Shown here piece by piece: positions 1 to 11,251 of a stretch of 64,000 bases of DNA; the stretch's first letter is position 1; every line of letters starts with the position of its first letter. The DNA is from Thelonectria olida (Eukaryota > Ascomycota > Sordariomycetes > Hypocreales > Nectriaceae). A model generated the notes under the pieces. It did no database searches. It was given only the letters and a program-made list of their open reading frames with translations, and was not told where the DNA came from. The position numbers and the translations under genes are program-made. The stretch is taken from positions 1 to 64,000 of the forward strand of contig JAGPYM010000032.1 in the NCBI GenBank assembly GCA_020736575.1, written 5' to 3'.

Positions 1-725
1 CAAGAAAGCCAGAGAGGAATTAGATGCAGTATGCGGCGATGCTGAACGATTACCAGAATTCCGTGACCGCGATCGGCTACCCTACCTGTCTGCTGTCACC
101 AAAGAGATCCTGAGATGGAGACCTTTTATCCAATCTGGGACGGCCCGAGAGCTGATTCAAGATGACGAGTATGAGGGCTACAAGTTCCCTGCCGGCACCG
201 TCTTCACATGGAACCCCTGGGCTATTGCTTTGAACCCGAAGGAATACGAAGACCCTCTTACTTTCAAGCCGGAAAGATTCTTAGATGAACATCTCGAAGC
301 CCCTGAAGGGCCATTGGTCCTTTGGAGCAGGTATGAAACCCGGCCGCATTTGAATCTGCGATCAAGTTCTGCGCGACAGATTTATGTTTTTCATGGAAGA
401 ATAAAATCACGATGCTAATGATTTTGATAAAATTGGTAGACGAGTGTGTGCAGGATACAACGTTGGGGACATCGAAATGTGGGATCGCTACGGCACTACT
501 CTACTGCTTTGACTTTGAACAGGTTCCGGTGAGTTTTATTTTCCGATCAACTTTCCTATGGCTGGGAATGAGAAGTTGTACTCATGCTGGAATAGGGTGC
601 ACCGATAGACACATTCAACACCATCTGGGAAGCCCACAGCGGACCTGCGTTCCCCATCAAATCAAGCCCCGCAGCCAAAAGCACGCTCTATCATCGATAG
701 CCTGTGTGCCGAGATCTCACACTGA
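1..725 (+). pseudogene. Cytochrome P450, C-terminal part, frameshifted
   Basis: This is the C-terminal third of a fungal P450 monooxygenase entering from the left edge. Frame 2 shows the K-helix EILRWRP (ExxR), then the PERF region near 270. GHWSFGAG, which leads into the heme loop, lies one frame over (309-329), so the frame breaks near 305-310. After a putative intron starting at 331, the heme-ligand motif GRRVCAG is at 435-455, but no clean AG acceptor precedes it. ALLYCFDFEQVP lies in a third register, and the C-terminal tail AEISH ends at 725 in yet another. At least three frame changes make a working enzyme unlikely. P450s of this type oxidise secondary metabolites at the ER membrane. 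The family call is firm; the substrate is unknown. Confidence 0.85.
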
Positions 726-3360
726 TAGGAACTCGTCAGATCTCTGGTTCATGACTGTATAGATCTACTATGGCGTTCACATGCAGCAATGTTGGTGCTG
801 ATATTCTGCTCGTTGACCCTCAACACCGACCAGGTTGCAATTTGGGTGGTGCATCGGAATGACTCCAGGTATTCTCAAGTCCCCGCGGCTTACTATATGT
901 ATCAATTCTCGGTGGTCTTTATGGTCCACAGGAATGATAAACTCCTTCTGTCTTTTATTGGCGTCGCCCTGTTTTGTAGTACATATGTCCGATCTTGTCA
1001 ACTAGTGTGAGAGTACAGGTACTGGCTTGGAAGTGCGGTTGGTGTATTGCACAAGTCTTGGCCGGCCGGTTGCCCGCTTCACGTGGTTCCTTTAAGACCT
1101 GATGACTAAGAAGGTCCGATCTGCTGGTGGCTGGAATGTAGATACAATATAGTTAGATTCAACTGTGCTCCCAATAAGAATATACGACTTAGATCCTCAA
1201 CCATCGCTTGCTAGACTTCCTATATGACTTCAACAGGTCCTGAGCCCGGAAGGGCACTAGGTCCTTAGAGTTACAAAGCTGAGTTTCTTTCTCCTTACCA
1301 GGACAAGTAGTTAAAAGGCTTCCTTCCACTGTGCAGACTCATTCAGCTTGCCCCGACTTGACAGGAAAGGCAAAGGTGTTCAGGGACCTGAATGAAGCCA
1401 TCAATCCCGCTGCAAATGTCACGAACAGGATCATCCCGTATGGCGAAGACCGGAAAGTGTATCCTACCGGGTCCGACACTGAAGGCATCATCATCATTGA
1501 GTGATCGCATATCAACAGCCAGTCGTCATAGTTCATTGATGAGCCCAAAATTAAATGTTTGCTCCCTGGAGAAGGCATTGTCCCGATGGCATTTCATACG
1601 CGTTGCGCTTTGTGATATTCAAGCGCAACTCGTTACGTGGGGTTGCACGCTTGCGAACATTATTGTCTACCTCGTATAGAAAATCAGTTTTCGCTTATAA
1701 CCTCCGTGAGCATATAGAAATCTTCGCCCCTTCCCGGTATAAAGAGCCTAAAATCTTTCTGCAATGCTGAAATTAGGGCCTCTATCTCGACGACGCGAGT
1801 GAGACAGAAATAACGCGGCGAGAAACACCGCCGTTAAGAACATTTTTACCAACTGGAGACCTTTAATAAGGAGAGAGAGGTAGCGGGGTTATTCTATTGC
1901 GGAATTTAAGTGACTTATTGCTAACCGTTTGCGGATCTACGAAGCCGATGTTATCATTATAGCCTTCCTTTGCAAGAGTCCATTTGCAGTGAGCCTTACA
2001 GTGACACTTGCTGAAGGTGAATAGAAACAATCGAAAGTGCCAAAGGAGGCCGCCTATGAAGGAGCATTTGATGGAGCCATTGAGATGCCCTCTCAAACTT
2101 GACTTGTCTTCCCAAACTCACAGCCGTCATCACTTGGTGTTCCTCGGAGAAGGCTCTTTCCTTCAGCTAGGCTGGCAGTTTGACATATCTAGATCGTGAG
2201 ACTGATATCAGGGCAGCTTGTGTCCCGTCGAAGAGTCAAAGCAAGTCTTCGGTTGGCTATTCCCCCACATCGGAAGGGATTACTTCTTGGGGCTCGCTGG
2301 CCCCACGCATTTCTATCGGCCGTCCGCCGGTTCGGATAGCCGATAGATTTCTAGATACACCAAACGCGTGGTTAGCTCGAGATCAAATGAGCCTCCGGGG
2401 TTCAGGATACCAGCAACCCCCGCAATGGCGCTTGACTAGTCTGGGCTCTGGCGCCTCTTTGCGGAGTAGCACTTGTGCGGCATTGGGATGCGGTAATCCG
2501 ATATGAGAATGGCTGGAACCAGCGCGAGCGTCGTTCCGCTCGATCAACTCGTGCCGAGCCTTCATCATTTGATCCTGCCGTACGTCAATATTGTGTCGAA
2601 ATCCTCGACAACCCCATGTACAACAGGTGCAATAGAGGGTGCTTTGCTTACTTGGTCGGGCCTCAGGGGTTGGGGTTGGGTTGCGAAGGAGTGGATACGA
2701 GGTTGAATAAAGAGCATGGGAAGCAAAGCTTTCTCATTGAACGCGCCGTCAACCCGTGCAGCTCAGCCACCAAAGCAGCCAAACTAAACGCAGTTCTTGA
2801 ACTAAGTCGGTTCTGGATGGTCCCAGCGGGATGCTGTGCTCTTTGTCATTTGCAACCCGAAGGGATTGTCGGGAAGGAGTATTATGTCACCTATAAAAAC
2901 AGGGCCAGACGTTCGATGTTGATCCGCAGCGTTCTGCTTCCCTGGCAGATACAACCTTAGACAAGGACCAGGCATAGTCTCTTATCCTCTGTGTTTCGCT
3001 TTTACGCTTCAGTTTACCGAGACAATGTCGGCACAGGAAGAGGTCAAGGAACCTTGACGCGAATGCCCGTGGAATAACATGCGCATCGAAACATTGTGAA
3101 GAGGTGAAACCACAGCCGTCGCCCCGAAAGCAAACAGATCATATATGACTACCGGCTTGGTCTTTTTAGTATGCTTGAAACCCCTCCAGCTCTGACCTGC
3201 AGTCACGACTCTACCATTCATATGAGTTCTGGACTAATCGCATCCCAGTCCCTCTGCCTCGTCATGTCTCTCAAGTGGCCATGATCGTGGGTGCAGGCGC
3301 GGTGTGTAGATACTATTCCGCTTCAAACCTCTACTAGGCCTAGCCTGCTAATCAGGTCTT
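726..3360. other. No recognisable gene
   Basis: Only short unrelated open frames are seen on both strands. A stretch at about 1360-1540 (+) reads plausibly as protein (RDLNEAINPAANVTNRIIPYG, split here as RDLNEAINPAAN then VTNRIIPYG) and then hits stops; I do not recognise it. The missing N-terminus of the MFS transporter could lie in 3020-3360, where an ATG at 3025 opens a ten-residue frame, but I could not join it to the transporter exon. Confidence 0.5.
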
Positions 3361-5531
3361 CAGTATGCCCGCAACATTGCCGCTGCCGTGGGAGGCTCGG
3401 ACAAGACAACTTGGATGGCTCAAGCCATTGCAATCCTGACCAGCATCCTGGGGCCCCCAATCTCGCAGGCAGCAGACTACTGGGGCAGAAAATGGTTTCT
3501 AGTAACATCTACCACCTGTGGCGTGATTGGCTGTCTTATGATCTCTCGAGCTACTTCAATGGGCATGGCCATCGCAGGGAGTGTCTTCTGCGGCTTCGCT
3601 TACGGCTCACAAGCCTTGCTGGTCGCTGTCGCGTCTGAGATCTTGCCTCGTCGATACGCACTATTGCGCAATCTGGTCTCGGGATGGCCAATGCGATTGG
3701 CGCTATATTTGGCATCTTGGTTGGGTCGAGTCTCGTGGCTAGGTATTATGAAGGTTTTCGAATCTTCTACTACATCACCGCGGGCATCCTGGCCCTTTCG
3801 GCACTAACATGCGCCCTTCTCTACCATCCACCTCCACGACCGATGCAAGCGCTATCTCAGCGGGAAAAGCTACGCAAGGTGTGTTGATTTCTGAGTCAGC
3901 TGATTGATTGATACAAAGGCTGACCATGTATGGCGCTGATAGCTTGACTGGATTGCTTATGCACTACTCATGTCGGGCATCATCCTCTTCTCCATGGCTC
4001 TCACCTGGGCCGAGAATCCATGTTGGTATTCAACATAATTCGCTGTACTTCCATTTTCTTTCTAAACCTGCGGTATTCACAGTCCCTTGGAAGGACCCCC
4101 ACGTCTCCGCATTGTTTACGATATCGTGTGTGCTGTTGATAGGCCTCGGTTACCACCAGACAATGCTCAAGAAAGACGGCATGATCCATCATGGACTGTT
4201 TTCGTGAGTCCACCCACGCACACCGAGAATACTTCAAGCTTGTTCTTACCACCTGAAACAGGAAAGATCGTAATTTTATCATCGCCATCTGGTGCATGTT
4301 TGTGGAAGGAATGAGTAAGTTGGCAGTGTTGCTGAACAACGCACAGCTTGGTGCAGGTTTGCTGATCAGACTTTAGTCTTCTTTGTAAGCCAGTTTGCAA
4401 CTTGTTGGCCCTATGTCAAACTCCATCTCACTATCGCATCTTAGGTCGTAAACTCCACCTTCTCTTACCAAGTGTCTGTTTTATATGAGACGAATCCAAT
4501 CAGGATTGGGCTGAGGTAAAGAGCCCTTCCATCATCAGAAACCCCCATTGTCAGCGATTTCTGGCCTGCTAACTCTCTGTCCAGCTTCTCTATCACTTTC
4601 TTCGCAGCCATTGTTGCCTCATTCGGCATCGCCGCCTACTCATCCGTGACGAAAAAAATTCGAGCTCCATTAGCGCTCTCGTTCCTACTTTACATCATCT
4701 TCGGCAGTAAGACAAATCTTCAGTGTAGAGTTGTTATACTAGGATTATCTGACATCAGTATAGCTTTGATGGCCACGTCCAAAGTCTCCAGCAAGATAGC
4801 TGTTCCCTGGGGCTATCCGATCATTCTTGGCACCGGATTTGCTCTGACCTTGACCTACGTCGTCACAGCAGCACAGTTGAGCGCCCCGCCCGAGCTCATG
4901 TGAGTAAAGTGCCCGTCGAAACGAGATAATTCCTGAGGGTTACATGCTAAATCAAACTCATTAGCGCCATTGCTAGCGGCTTAACTATCTCTCTGCGTTC
5001 CCTCGGAGGTTGTGTCGCCATCGCCATATGTAAGTCGGCCTGCACTCGATATATTCAGAATGGCTCCAGTCTCTGACCCTTGTTTCAAACTTCTTCACAG
5101 ATGTTGCAATCTTCAACTCAGCAATTAAGAAGTATCTTGTCCCAGATGTAGCATCAGCTGTGCTGCCACTAGGTCTTTCTCCCGAAGACCTGCCTCAGCT
5201 CATCAAAGGCCTCACCACGCACGACGAAGACCTACTGGCCGCCATCCCGGGTATAAGCCAGCAGATATTGGAAGTGGCCGTTCACGCACTTCAAGGTGCA
5301 TACTTGAAGTCTTTCAGACCTGTTTGGATCGCTCTCGCTGTCATCGCCTTCCTTGCATTTGTCCGTTAGTATATCCCATACAGCCCAGTTCTGGGAATTA
5401 ATGTAGCGCTAACAACATGATTCTTCCTAGCGTCATGCTTTACCATTAATCCCAAGAAAGAGTTCAGCTCGCAGACAGACGCTCCTCTCGAATGGGAGAA
5501 GAATGATGAGACAGTTGTTCACATCGAATGA
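3361..5531 (+). pseudogene. MFS efflux transporter, TRI12-like, multi-exon, one-base deletion
   Basis: This is a 12-14 TM major facilitator resembling the fungal trichothecene (TRI12)/siderophore efflux family. Exon 1 has AVGGSDKTTWMAQA, GPPISQAADYWGRKWF and SEILPRRY. The frame must shift by one base at about 3657 to continue as RTIAQSGLGMANAIGAIFG, so one base appears lost. Later exons, joined by short GT-AG introns, include LDWIAYALLMSGIILFSMAL, FPWKDPHVSALFTI, NFIIAIWCMFVEG, YETNPIRIGLR, SVTKKIRAPLAL, VPWGYPIILGTGFALTLTY, SGLTISLRSLGG and a cytosolic tail ending at TGA 5529-5531. No convincing first membrane segment was found, so the 5' end is missing or too diverged. Such pumps usually export a cluster's product. 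The frameshift could be a sequencing error. Confidence 0.8.
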
Positions 5532-6833
5532 TTGACTTAGCTTGCAGGTCCTGGCATATCTCACTCGAGATATTTGAGGAAAGAGCTGGATTGATACGAT
5601 GTGATAAGATGGTATAATTAATGCTGCTTATCCATTTCGCCTAGCAGAAGAAACAGTTCAAAACCCTCCATGGTTTTGTTTAGTCTTGAAGAAGTTTAAT
5701 TAAATTGTCATACTCCTGCGTCCTAGTATTTACTCTATGATAAGCACAGCCTACAGCTCACCTTTTTTGAACTGTGACTTCATGCTTTTGCAAGCTTTAG
5801 ACGTATATTGGGAGACCCGCTCAGTAATTTAACGCGAACTGTTACGATCAATGATTTAAAGATTTTGTCTCGTGACAACTGTTGAAACTCCCTCAACCTC
5901 GTTTGCAGTGTAAGGGAATATCAGGACCAGTCTTCAAACTATAAACCTTCACCTCATTGAGTTCACGTCTTTTAATACACTCGAATACAAGCCGGTTGCA
6001 TTGGTTTATGCAACATCTTATTCGTAACTATCTCCCACTTGGAGTTCATTGCCGTCATCGTTGGATAACAAGAGTCACAAATATCAGCATCCCTCTATAT
6101 GGACTGGACCGTGCTAACAAGAGTGCACCAGGTTTGATAAAGGCCCCTGGTCAGGGTGCAGCATCTACCGCCATCTAACCCGTCATGGATTCAAGATGTC
6201 ACGGCAAGTTTCCCCCATTGTTGAGGAGCCCATTAGTGTACGTCTTCCCAGCCTGTGATAGCTGTATTGGTTGACTTGAGCTCCTCGCTGACGGCATTCT
6301 TTCCCCGGGACTCTGGTAAAAGAAAATTGATAGTAGGGTTCGCCGTCCAGGTTTAGTGATGGAACGTGAGGCAGGCAGTGCATCCTTTACTGTCATATCC
6401 AACCGTGGCCCGCATATTGCAACAATTAACCCTCGCTCACCAGACCCCTTGTTCCCTTTAGTCCGGTCCCAGTACACATCCCGGAGCCGGCGCCCCCATA
6501 TCGGCATCGGGGGATCCTTGGTGGCGGCAAGCTATGAGACCATAAAATACCAAGGTACGCAGTAACCTTGTCCACCGGCTGTGAGGAGACCATCGATGTG
6601 TAAGAATTGCGATTTGGGAGTGGCCGGAGCCGAAGCCGAGACCACCACCGGCCTTGTATCACGCAATCTCTGATAACACTCCTAAAACTCATACTCATAG
6701 GCAATGTTTCGACTTTATTTAATCGCTACGAGAGACGTCAATTTATCCATATCCTTTGCTCCATCTTTGTCTCTGCCTCTCTTTCTATCTCATGAAGACA
6801 GACAAGTCCTTCGTACTCAATCACGTCAGAAGG
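5532..6833. other. Intergenic, no gene recognised
   Basis: Short frames on both strands have no recognisable domain. The right end is the upstream region of the enoyl reductase gene and contains several CGG/CCG triplets around 6480-6520 that could bind Zn2Cys6 regulators. That is a guess from base pattern only. Confidence 0.4.
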
Positions 6834-6843
6834 GTCTATATAC
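6834..6843 (+). promoter_or_regulatory. TATA-like box of the enoyl reductase gene
   Basis: GTCTATATAC lies about 60 bp upstream of the ATG at 6898, a usual position for a fungal core promoter. It is called from the motif alone. Confidence 0.4.
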
Positions 6844-6897
6844 AGGACTTGCTCGCTCAGTCTTGGTTTGCCTTATCACCAAGGTCGTCACGTCAAC

Positions 6898-7956
6898 ATG
6901 GCTGTTTCAAACAAAGCCATCTACATTGACTCTCACAATGTCTTTTCCATCAGAGACATGCCTACTTATCAACCTGGGAACAACCAGGCTTTGGTCCAAG
7001 TGCACTACTCCGGCATCAACCCTGCTGATCTGAAGCATGGATTGGAGTTTGGGATGAACGAATCGGTTAGCGGATACGAGTTCAGCGGGACGATCCTCGA
7101 GGCTGGGCCTGGTTTCCCATACACCAAGGGTGAAGGCGTTTATGGTTCGACGAAGATGGGCTTGGGGTCCGAGTTTGGTGCACACCAGAATCTCATGCTC
7201 GTCGAGGGCAACACGCTTATCGCTAAACGGCCGTCTACCCTGCCAAGTGCCGACTCTGCCACCATGTCAATCGTTGTCCGTACGGCTGCGGATGCCCTAT
7301 TCAATGTCATGGAGATTCCATTCAAGCCCCTGGATTGTCCGGGGGAAGAGCCAATCCAGAATGGTATCCTGATATGGGGAGGCGCTAGCGGAGTTGGGGC
7401 AGCAGCCATACAGCTCGCAAAAGCTGCTGGTCTAGATCCCATCATCACCACAGCGTCAACTAATAATCATCAAGCGCTTAAGGGCCTTGGAGCAACCCAC
7501 TTGTTTGATTATTACGACAACAAGGTTGTCGAACAGATTCAAGGCGTACTAGATGTCACTGACCAACCTCTGAAATACATTTTGGACACGGTGTGCACGA
7601 CAGGAGAATCGTCCTCATGGAAACAATGCGAGGCCCTGAAATGCCCACCTGGTGCATTCTACGTTGGTACTCTCCCTGTGACGAGCTCTAAGTGCAGGTG
7701 GGAGTTTTGCCTGGCTGCCCGTGCTTGGGAGCTTCACCTGCCTCCTCCCATTGGTTTTGTGTCGGCAGATCCAGAGGGAGAGTCACGGTTGGTGAACATA
7801 GTTGATTGGGTTGCTAGCGAATATGGGACGGCATTTCGAATTCCTAACGTGTCCGTGATTGAGGGAGCTAATGCGGCGTTGGAAGCTGTCCGGTTATCAG
7901 GGGAGGGCCAGGTAAAGTTTAAAAAGCTTGCTATAAGGCACCCTCTTTTATATTAG
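6898..7956 (+). CDS. Trans-acting enoyl reductase (LovC-like MDR)
   Basis: This is an intact single-exon protein of 352 aa in the zinc-free medium-chain dehydrogenase family, close in size and layout to LovC-type trans-enoyl reductases that serve fungal polyketide or PKS-NRPS synthases lacking an active ER domain. Visible features are an N-terminal GroES-like fold with NPADLKHGLE and GYEFSGTILEAG, an NADPH-binding Rossmann motif GGASGVGAAAIQLAKAAG at about residues 160-178, and the C-terminal LSGEGQVKFKKLAI. The ATG at 6898 has a good context (GTCAACATGG). An in-frame TTG lies upstream, but no ATG. The likely reaction is NADPH-dependent reduction of an enoyl thioester held on a carrier protein in the cytosol. 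No PKS partner is in the window, so the partner has been lost or is elsewhere. Confidence 0.88.
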   Translation: MAVSNKAIYIDSHNVFSIRDMPTYQPGNNQALVQVHYSGINPADLKHGLEFGMNESVSGYEFSGTILEAGPGFPYTKGEGVYGSTKMGLGSEFGAHQNLMLVEGNTLIAKRPSTLPSADSATMSIVVRTAADALFNVMEIPFKPLDCPGEEPIQNGILIWGGASGVGAAAIQLAKAAGLDPIITTASTNNHQALKGLGATHLFDYYDNKVVEQIQGVLDVTDQPLKYILDTVCTTGESSSWKQCEALKCPPGAFYVGTLPVTSSKCRWEFCLAARAWELHLPPPIGFVSADPEGESRLVNIVDWVASEYGTAFRIPNVSVIEGANAALEAVRLSGEGQVKFKKLAIRHPLLY

Positions 7957-8285
7957 ACTTGGAACGTGATATATAGATAACTTATATAAGCTAATAGAAA
8001 AGAAGAATTTCACGCTCGCGGACCGATTGCTTAGACCCTATAAATTATATAATTTAAGTTAATAAGAGCTTATATAGGAAATTTAAAGCTATATATTAGA
8101 AATAGTATTAATAGTTTCTAAAGGCTTCTTATAGTTTAAAGTTAACTAATAGTAATTATATAACTATTAGTTTTATTATATAACTATTAGACTAGTATAT
8201 AATAACTAGTAGCTTATAAAAATAATATATAATAATTATAATAATAGCTATTATTATTAATAAAGCTAATAATTAAGAAATAAAA

Positions 8286-8400
8286 TAGAGATTAATATAA
8301 GTTAAATTTTAATTTTAAATGTATTATAATAAGCTTTTTAATAGAGCTTCTAATTAGTTTTAAAATAAAAGTCCCTATTTATTTTAGTTTTATATATATT
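8286..8400 (+). repeat. Diverged copy 1 of AT-rich repeat
   Basis: It aligns by eye with 8500-8650 around the shared core TATTATAATAAGCTTTTT and the following segment. It is the most diverged copy. Confidence 0.55.
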
Positions 8401-8469
8401 ATATAATTTTTAAACTAATAAATGCTTATATATATTTATTAATTATTATAAGCTGTTTTTTAATATTTA

Positions 8470-8660
8470 TATATATTTATTATTTGTTAAAATAAGCCTA
8501 GTACTAGCATATAATAAAAGTTAATATAAGTAAAACCCAGCCTTGTATTTATTATAATAAGCTTTTTTATAAGGTTTATAATTAATTTTTAAGTGAAAAT
8601 TCTTATTAAATAAACCTTATTTAAAGTTATAAGTATTTATTTATAATAATATTTAATTAT
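8470..8660 (+). repeat. Copy 2 of AT-rich repeat
   Basis: It contains TTGTTAAAATAAGCCTAGTA and TTATTATAATAAGCTTTTTT. It matches the reverse complement of 9421-9600 along nearly its whole length, with CAC to TAT and GG to AG type changes (transitions on both strands). Confidence 0.7.
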
Positions 8661-9420
8661 TAAATTTTATAAATATTTATTACTTTACAATTAGTAATTT
8701 TTATTATTATATTAACTCTTTTATATATTTTTCTACCTGGTTGCCTTACTTATTTCTATTAGCTTAATTATCTTTAGACCCACTTAACCTATTTTTAGAC
8801 TTCCTTTTTAGCCCAACCCTTTTAGCCCCCCCCCACTTTTCAACCCTTGCGTCCACTCGCCCATTTGACCCACTTTTTATCTTCGAATTTTTCCTCTGCA
8901 GCCTTTCAGGCAACCATTCGGATCGTTGCCACCGCGCACAGCAGCTCTTGGAGCCACAGCTTCAAGTTATACCCTTATATTTTTTCGAGAAATAATTGGT
9001 CATTTCCACCAAGCCTGTTATTCCTTACCCGATTTAGAAGGCAATTAAGTCGGCTAACTTCCCTATTAAGGAATTTAAAATTGTCTTCCTGCACGTCCGG
9101 TCTTTTAACTAGAATGTAGCAGCCTAAAAGGACCAGGTTGATCCTTTATATTACCCTTAGTGGTGTGTCTGTGTTGGCTAATATAGGAATGTTAAGGAGT
9201 TATAACTGCTTAAGATGCTTTCTGAGCTTTCTGGTTGAATGAATGTGCTCGAGGAAATCTATATAACCTAATAGATATCGAGCTGCTGTGTTAATATTAT
9301 CTTTTTAAATTATAGTTCGTTCGATCGGCAGGAAGTTAGCCATATTAGGTTATATATTATATAATTAGTTAAGTTATGCGGACTAGGGTCTAAAGGAGTA
9401 GTGCTTTTATATTAGAGGCC

Positions 9421-9600
9421 TGGAATAAGGTTTTTTAAGCAAGGTTTACTTAATAAGGATTTTCACTTAAAGGCCAATTGTAAACCCTATAGAAAAGCTT
9501 ATTATAATAGATATAAGGCCGGGTTTTGCCTGTATTGACCTTTATTGTGTGCCAGTACTAGGCTTATTTTAACAAATAATAAATATTTATTAAATACTTA
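9421..9600 (-). repeat. Copy 3 of AT-rich repeat, inverted, least mutated
   Basis: Reverse complement counterpart of 8470-8660. It keeps C and G at sites where copies 1 and 2 have T and A (for example GTACTGGCACACAATAAAGG in the reverse complement), so it is closest to the unmutated sequence. Confidence 0.7.
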
Positions 9601-9765
9601 TAACTACTTATAGGCTGTCTATTTTACCTAGCGAGTACCTATAAGTACTTATAAGAGGGTACTTTAATGCCCTATCAAATATAGCAAGAAGGACACTCGA
9701 AAATTTTCTCTATTATTCTAGCAACACCCCGGTAAGCCAACGGTCTGCAGGAGAGAGGTCCTACT

Positions 9766-9964
9766 TGTAACGGGCTAGGCCCTGTCGGACTAGGCGCTGC
9801 CTAGTCCGCCCGCTGGTCCAAGCACTGTTGCTCGAGCGACCATTCAGTCTATTTTGTTGGAGGATGAGCAGTCCTTTCCTACTTTCGTTCTTTTAGCCTC
9901 ATCTTGTATGTAAAACGCACGAGGACTATATAGCTGTAATTCACACTATTAGTAACCCTTCACA
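9766..9964 (+). repeat. 5' LTR
   Basis: It begins TGTAACGGG and ends TTCACA (TG...CA ends). It is identical to 15025-15223. The stretch ATCTTGTATGTA at 9901-9912 is the likely start of the transcript (R region), because it pairs with the primer-binding site. Confidence 0.93.
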
Positions 9965-9976
9965 TACATACAAGAT
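9965..9976 (+). other. Self-priming primer-binding site
   Basis: TACATACAAGAT starts at the first base after the LTR and is an exact 12-nt reverse complement of 9901-9912 inside the LTR. This is the arrangement of the Tf1/sushi group, where the 5' end of the mRNA folds back to prime reverse transcription instead of a tRNA. The pairing is seen directly; the mechanism is inferred from that family. Confidence 0.8.
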
Positions 9977-10012
9977 CAGGCATACTCGAGTTAGCGTTCG
10001 GAAGTCTGAACA

Positions 10013-11251
10013 ATGGAGAACACCTCCACAGATCAGTTTAGCCGGGAGTCACCTTCTACAGAAGGCCTGGAAGCAATTCTCAAACAATTGCTTGAAGGAC
10101 AGAAACGTCAAGAGAAGATACAAGAGCAGCAGGCTCTGCAAATCGGAGCACTACAGGCAGCAGTCAGGGAAACGGCCACAACACCGCTATTGACCCCCCA
10201 GCCAACCACACCGACCCTCCCGCAGAGCGAGCTGCAAGTAGCAACAGAAGCCACCCTGTCTGCCGCAGTGGCGAACGTTGGGACTCAGCAGCGCCCACGT
10301 CGCCGTCTGAAGGATCCCAAACCCTTCAGTGGCAAGAAAACCGAGTGGAAATCTTTTAGATTGGAAGCAGAAAACGTCCTTGCAACGGACGGAGAAGCCA
10401 TTGGAGACGCAACAGATCAGTTGCGTGCTCTCTACGCCTGGCTGGAAGGGAAACCGAAGAACTCCTCCACCAGTTTTGTCAGCGCGAGTATACAAAAAGG
10501 GGTCTGCGATCCTCTCGCCTTCCTGGATCGCCTCGAAGCAGTTTACGGCGAGCGCGACCGTAAACAGAAGGCCCTGAAAGCCCTCCGGGAAATACGTCAA
10601 GGTGATGACGAAACATTCGCCGCCTTCTACCCCAGGTTCGAGGCAGAACTAAACGACGCCGGATCAGAACTATGGACGGAAGACACCAAGATAAACTACC
10701 TACAGGGAGCGTTGAACGAGTCCTTGAAGTCGAGGCTGGTACTGTTAGACGATACCGATGTGTACATCGACTTTGCACGACAGTGCGAGAAAATCAGCAG
10801 CAAGATGGAGCTTCTCGGCCAGTGGAAGGGTAAAAACAGGGACGAAGGCCGGAAGCGTCGCAGTGGTGCCAACACCCTAAAGCACGGCTCGGACCCCCAT
10901 AGTCCGGTGGCCCGGGAAGACATGATGGAGTGGGAGCCGACGGAACCGCCTGTCACCGTGAGCGCCACAAGAATTGGGAACATCAATGGTTACCCATCAA
11001 AGAGGCCTGAGGACAGAGACTTGTTGGGCAAGCGAGCCAAATGGGTGACTGCGGACGAGATTCAGCACCGTCGGGAAGAGGGACGCTGCTTGAGGTGCGG
11101 CAGGAGCGGGTGCAGAATCGCGACTTGCCCACTTGCCGCCCCCATTCCTCCAAGGAACCGTTCCGAGCGGCAGCCTATCCAAGTCAATCGCGCCGCAATC
11201 GAGGATGCAACCAGTAATGAGTCGGAGAGCGAAGAGCAGGGAAAAGAATAG
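10013..11251 (+). CDS. Gag protein of the chromovirus
   Basis: 412 aa. A coiled-coil-like N-terminus (residues about 15-55, rich in E, Q, K and L) is followed by a retrotransposon capsid region (RRRLKDPKPFSGKKTEWKSF through YFQGALNES-like helices at about 105-270), then a basic linker and a zinc knuckle, CLRCGRSGCRIATC, near residue 360. The knuckle has Cys where CCHC knuckles have His (C-x2-C-x4-C-x4-C). Gag should package the element's RNA in cytoplasmic particles. The stop is TAG at 11249-11251; a -1 frameshift signal sits just before it, so a fraction of ribosomes should make Gag-Pol. Confidence 0.9.
   Translation: MENTSTDQFSRESPSTEGLEAILKQLLEGQKRQEKIQEQQALQIGALQAAVRETATTPLLTPQPTTPTLPQSELQVATEATLSAAVANVGTQQRPRRRLKDPKPFSGKKTEWKSFRLEAENVLATDGEAIGDATDQLRALYAWLEGKPKNSSTSFVSASIQKGVCDPLAFLDRLEAVYGERDRKQKALKALREIRQGDDETFAAFYPRFEAELNDAGSELWTEDTKINYLQGALNESLKSRLVLLDDTDVYIDFARQCEKISSKMELLGQWKGKNRDEGRKRRSGANTLKHGSDPHSPVAREDMMEWEPTEPPVTVSATRIGNINGYPSKRPEDRDLLGKRAKWVTADEIQHRREEGRCLRCGRSGCRIATCPLAAPIPPRNRSERQPIQVNRAAIEDATSNESESEEQGKE

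Larger units (their letters stand above)
7957..9660. repeat. AT-rich, RIP-like repeat block
   Basis: Base composition falls sharply after the reductase; much of 8040-8760 is almost only A and T. It contains at least three copies of one sequence (listed separately), two direct and one inverted. Where the copies differ, the AT-rich ones carry T or A in place of C or G on both strands, as expected from RIP. No open frame of note is present. Confidence 0.75.

Noticed and set aside
2180..2960. Gene in 2180-2960 (+)
   Set aside because: Overlapping frames have no recognisable domain, no coherent splice pattern and no support from either strand.
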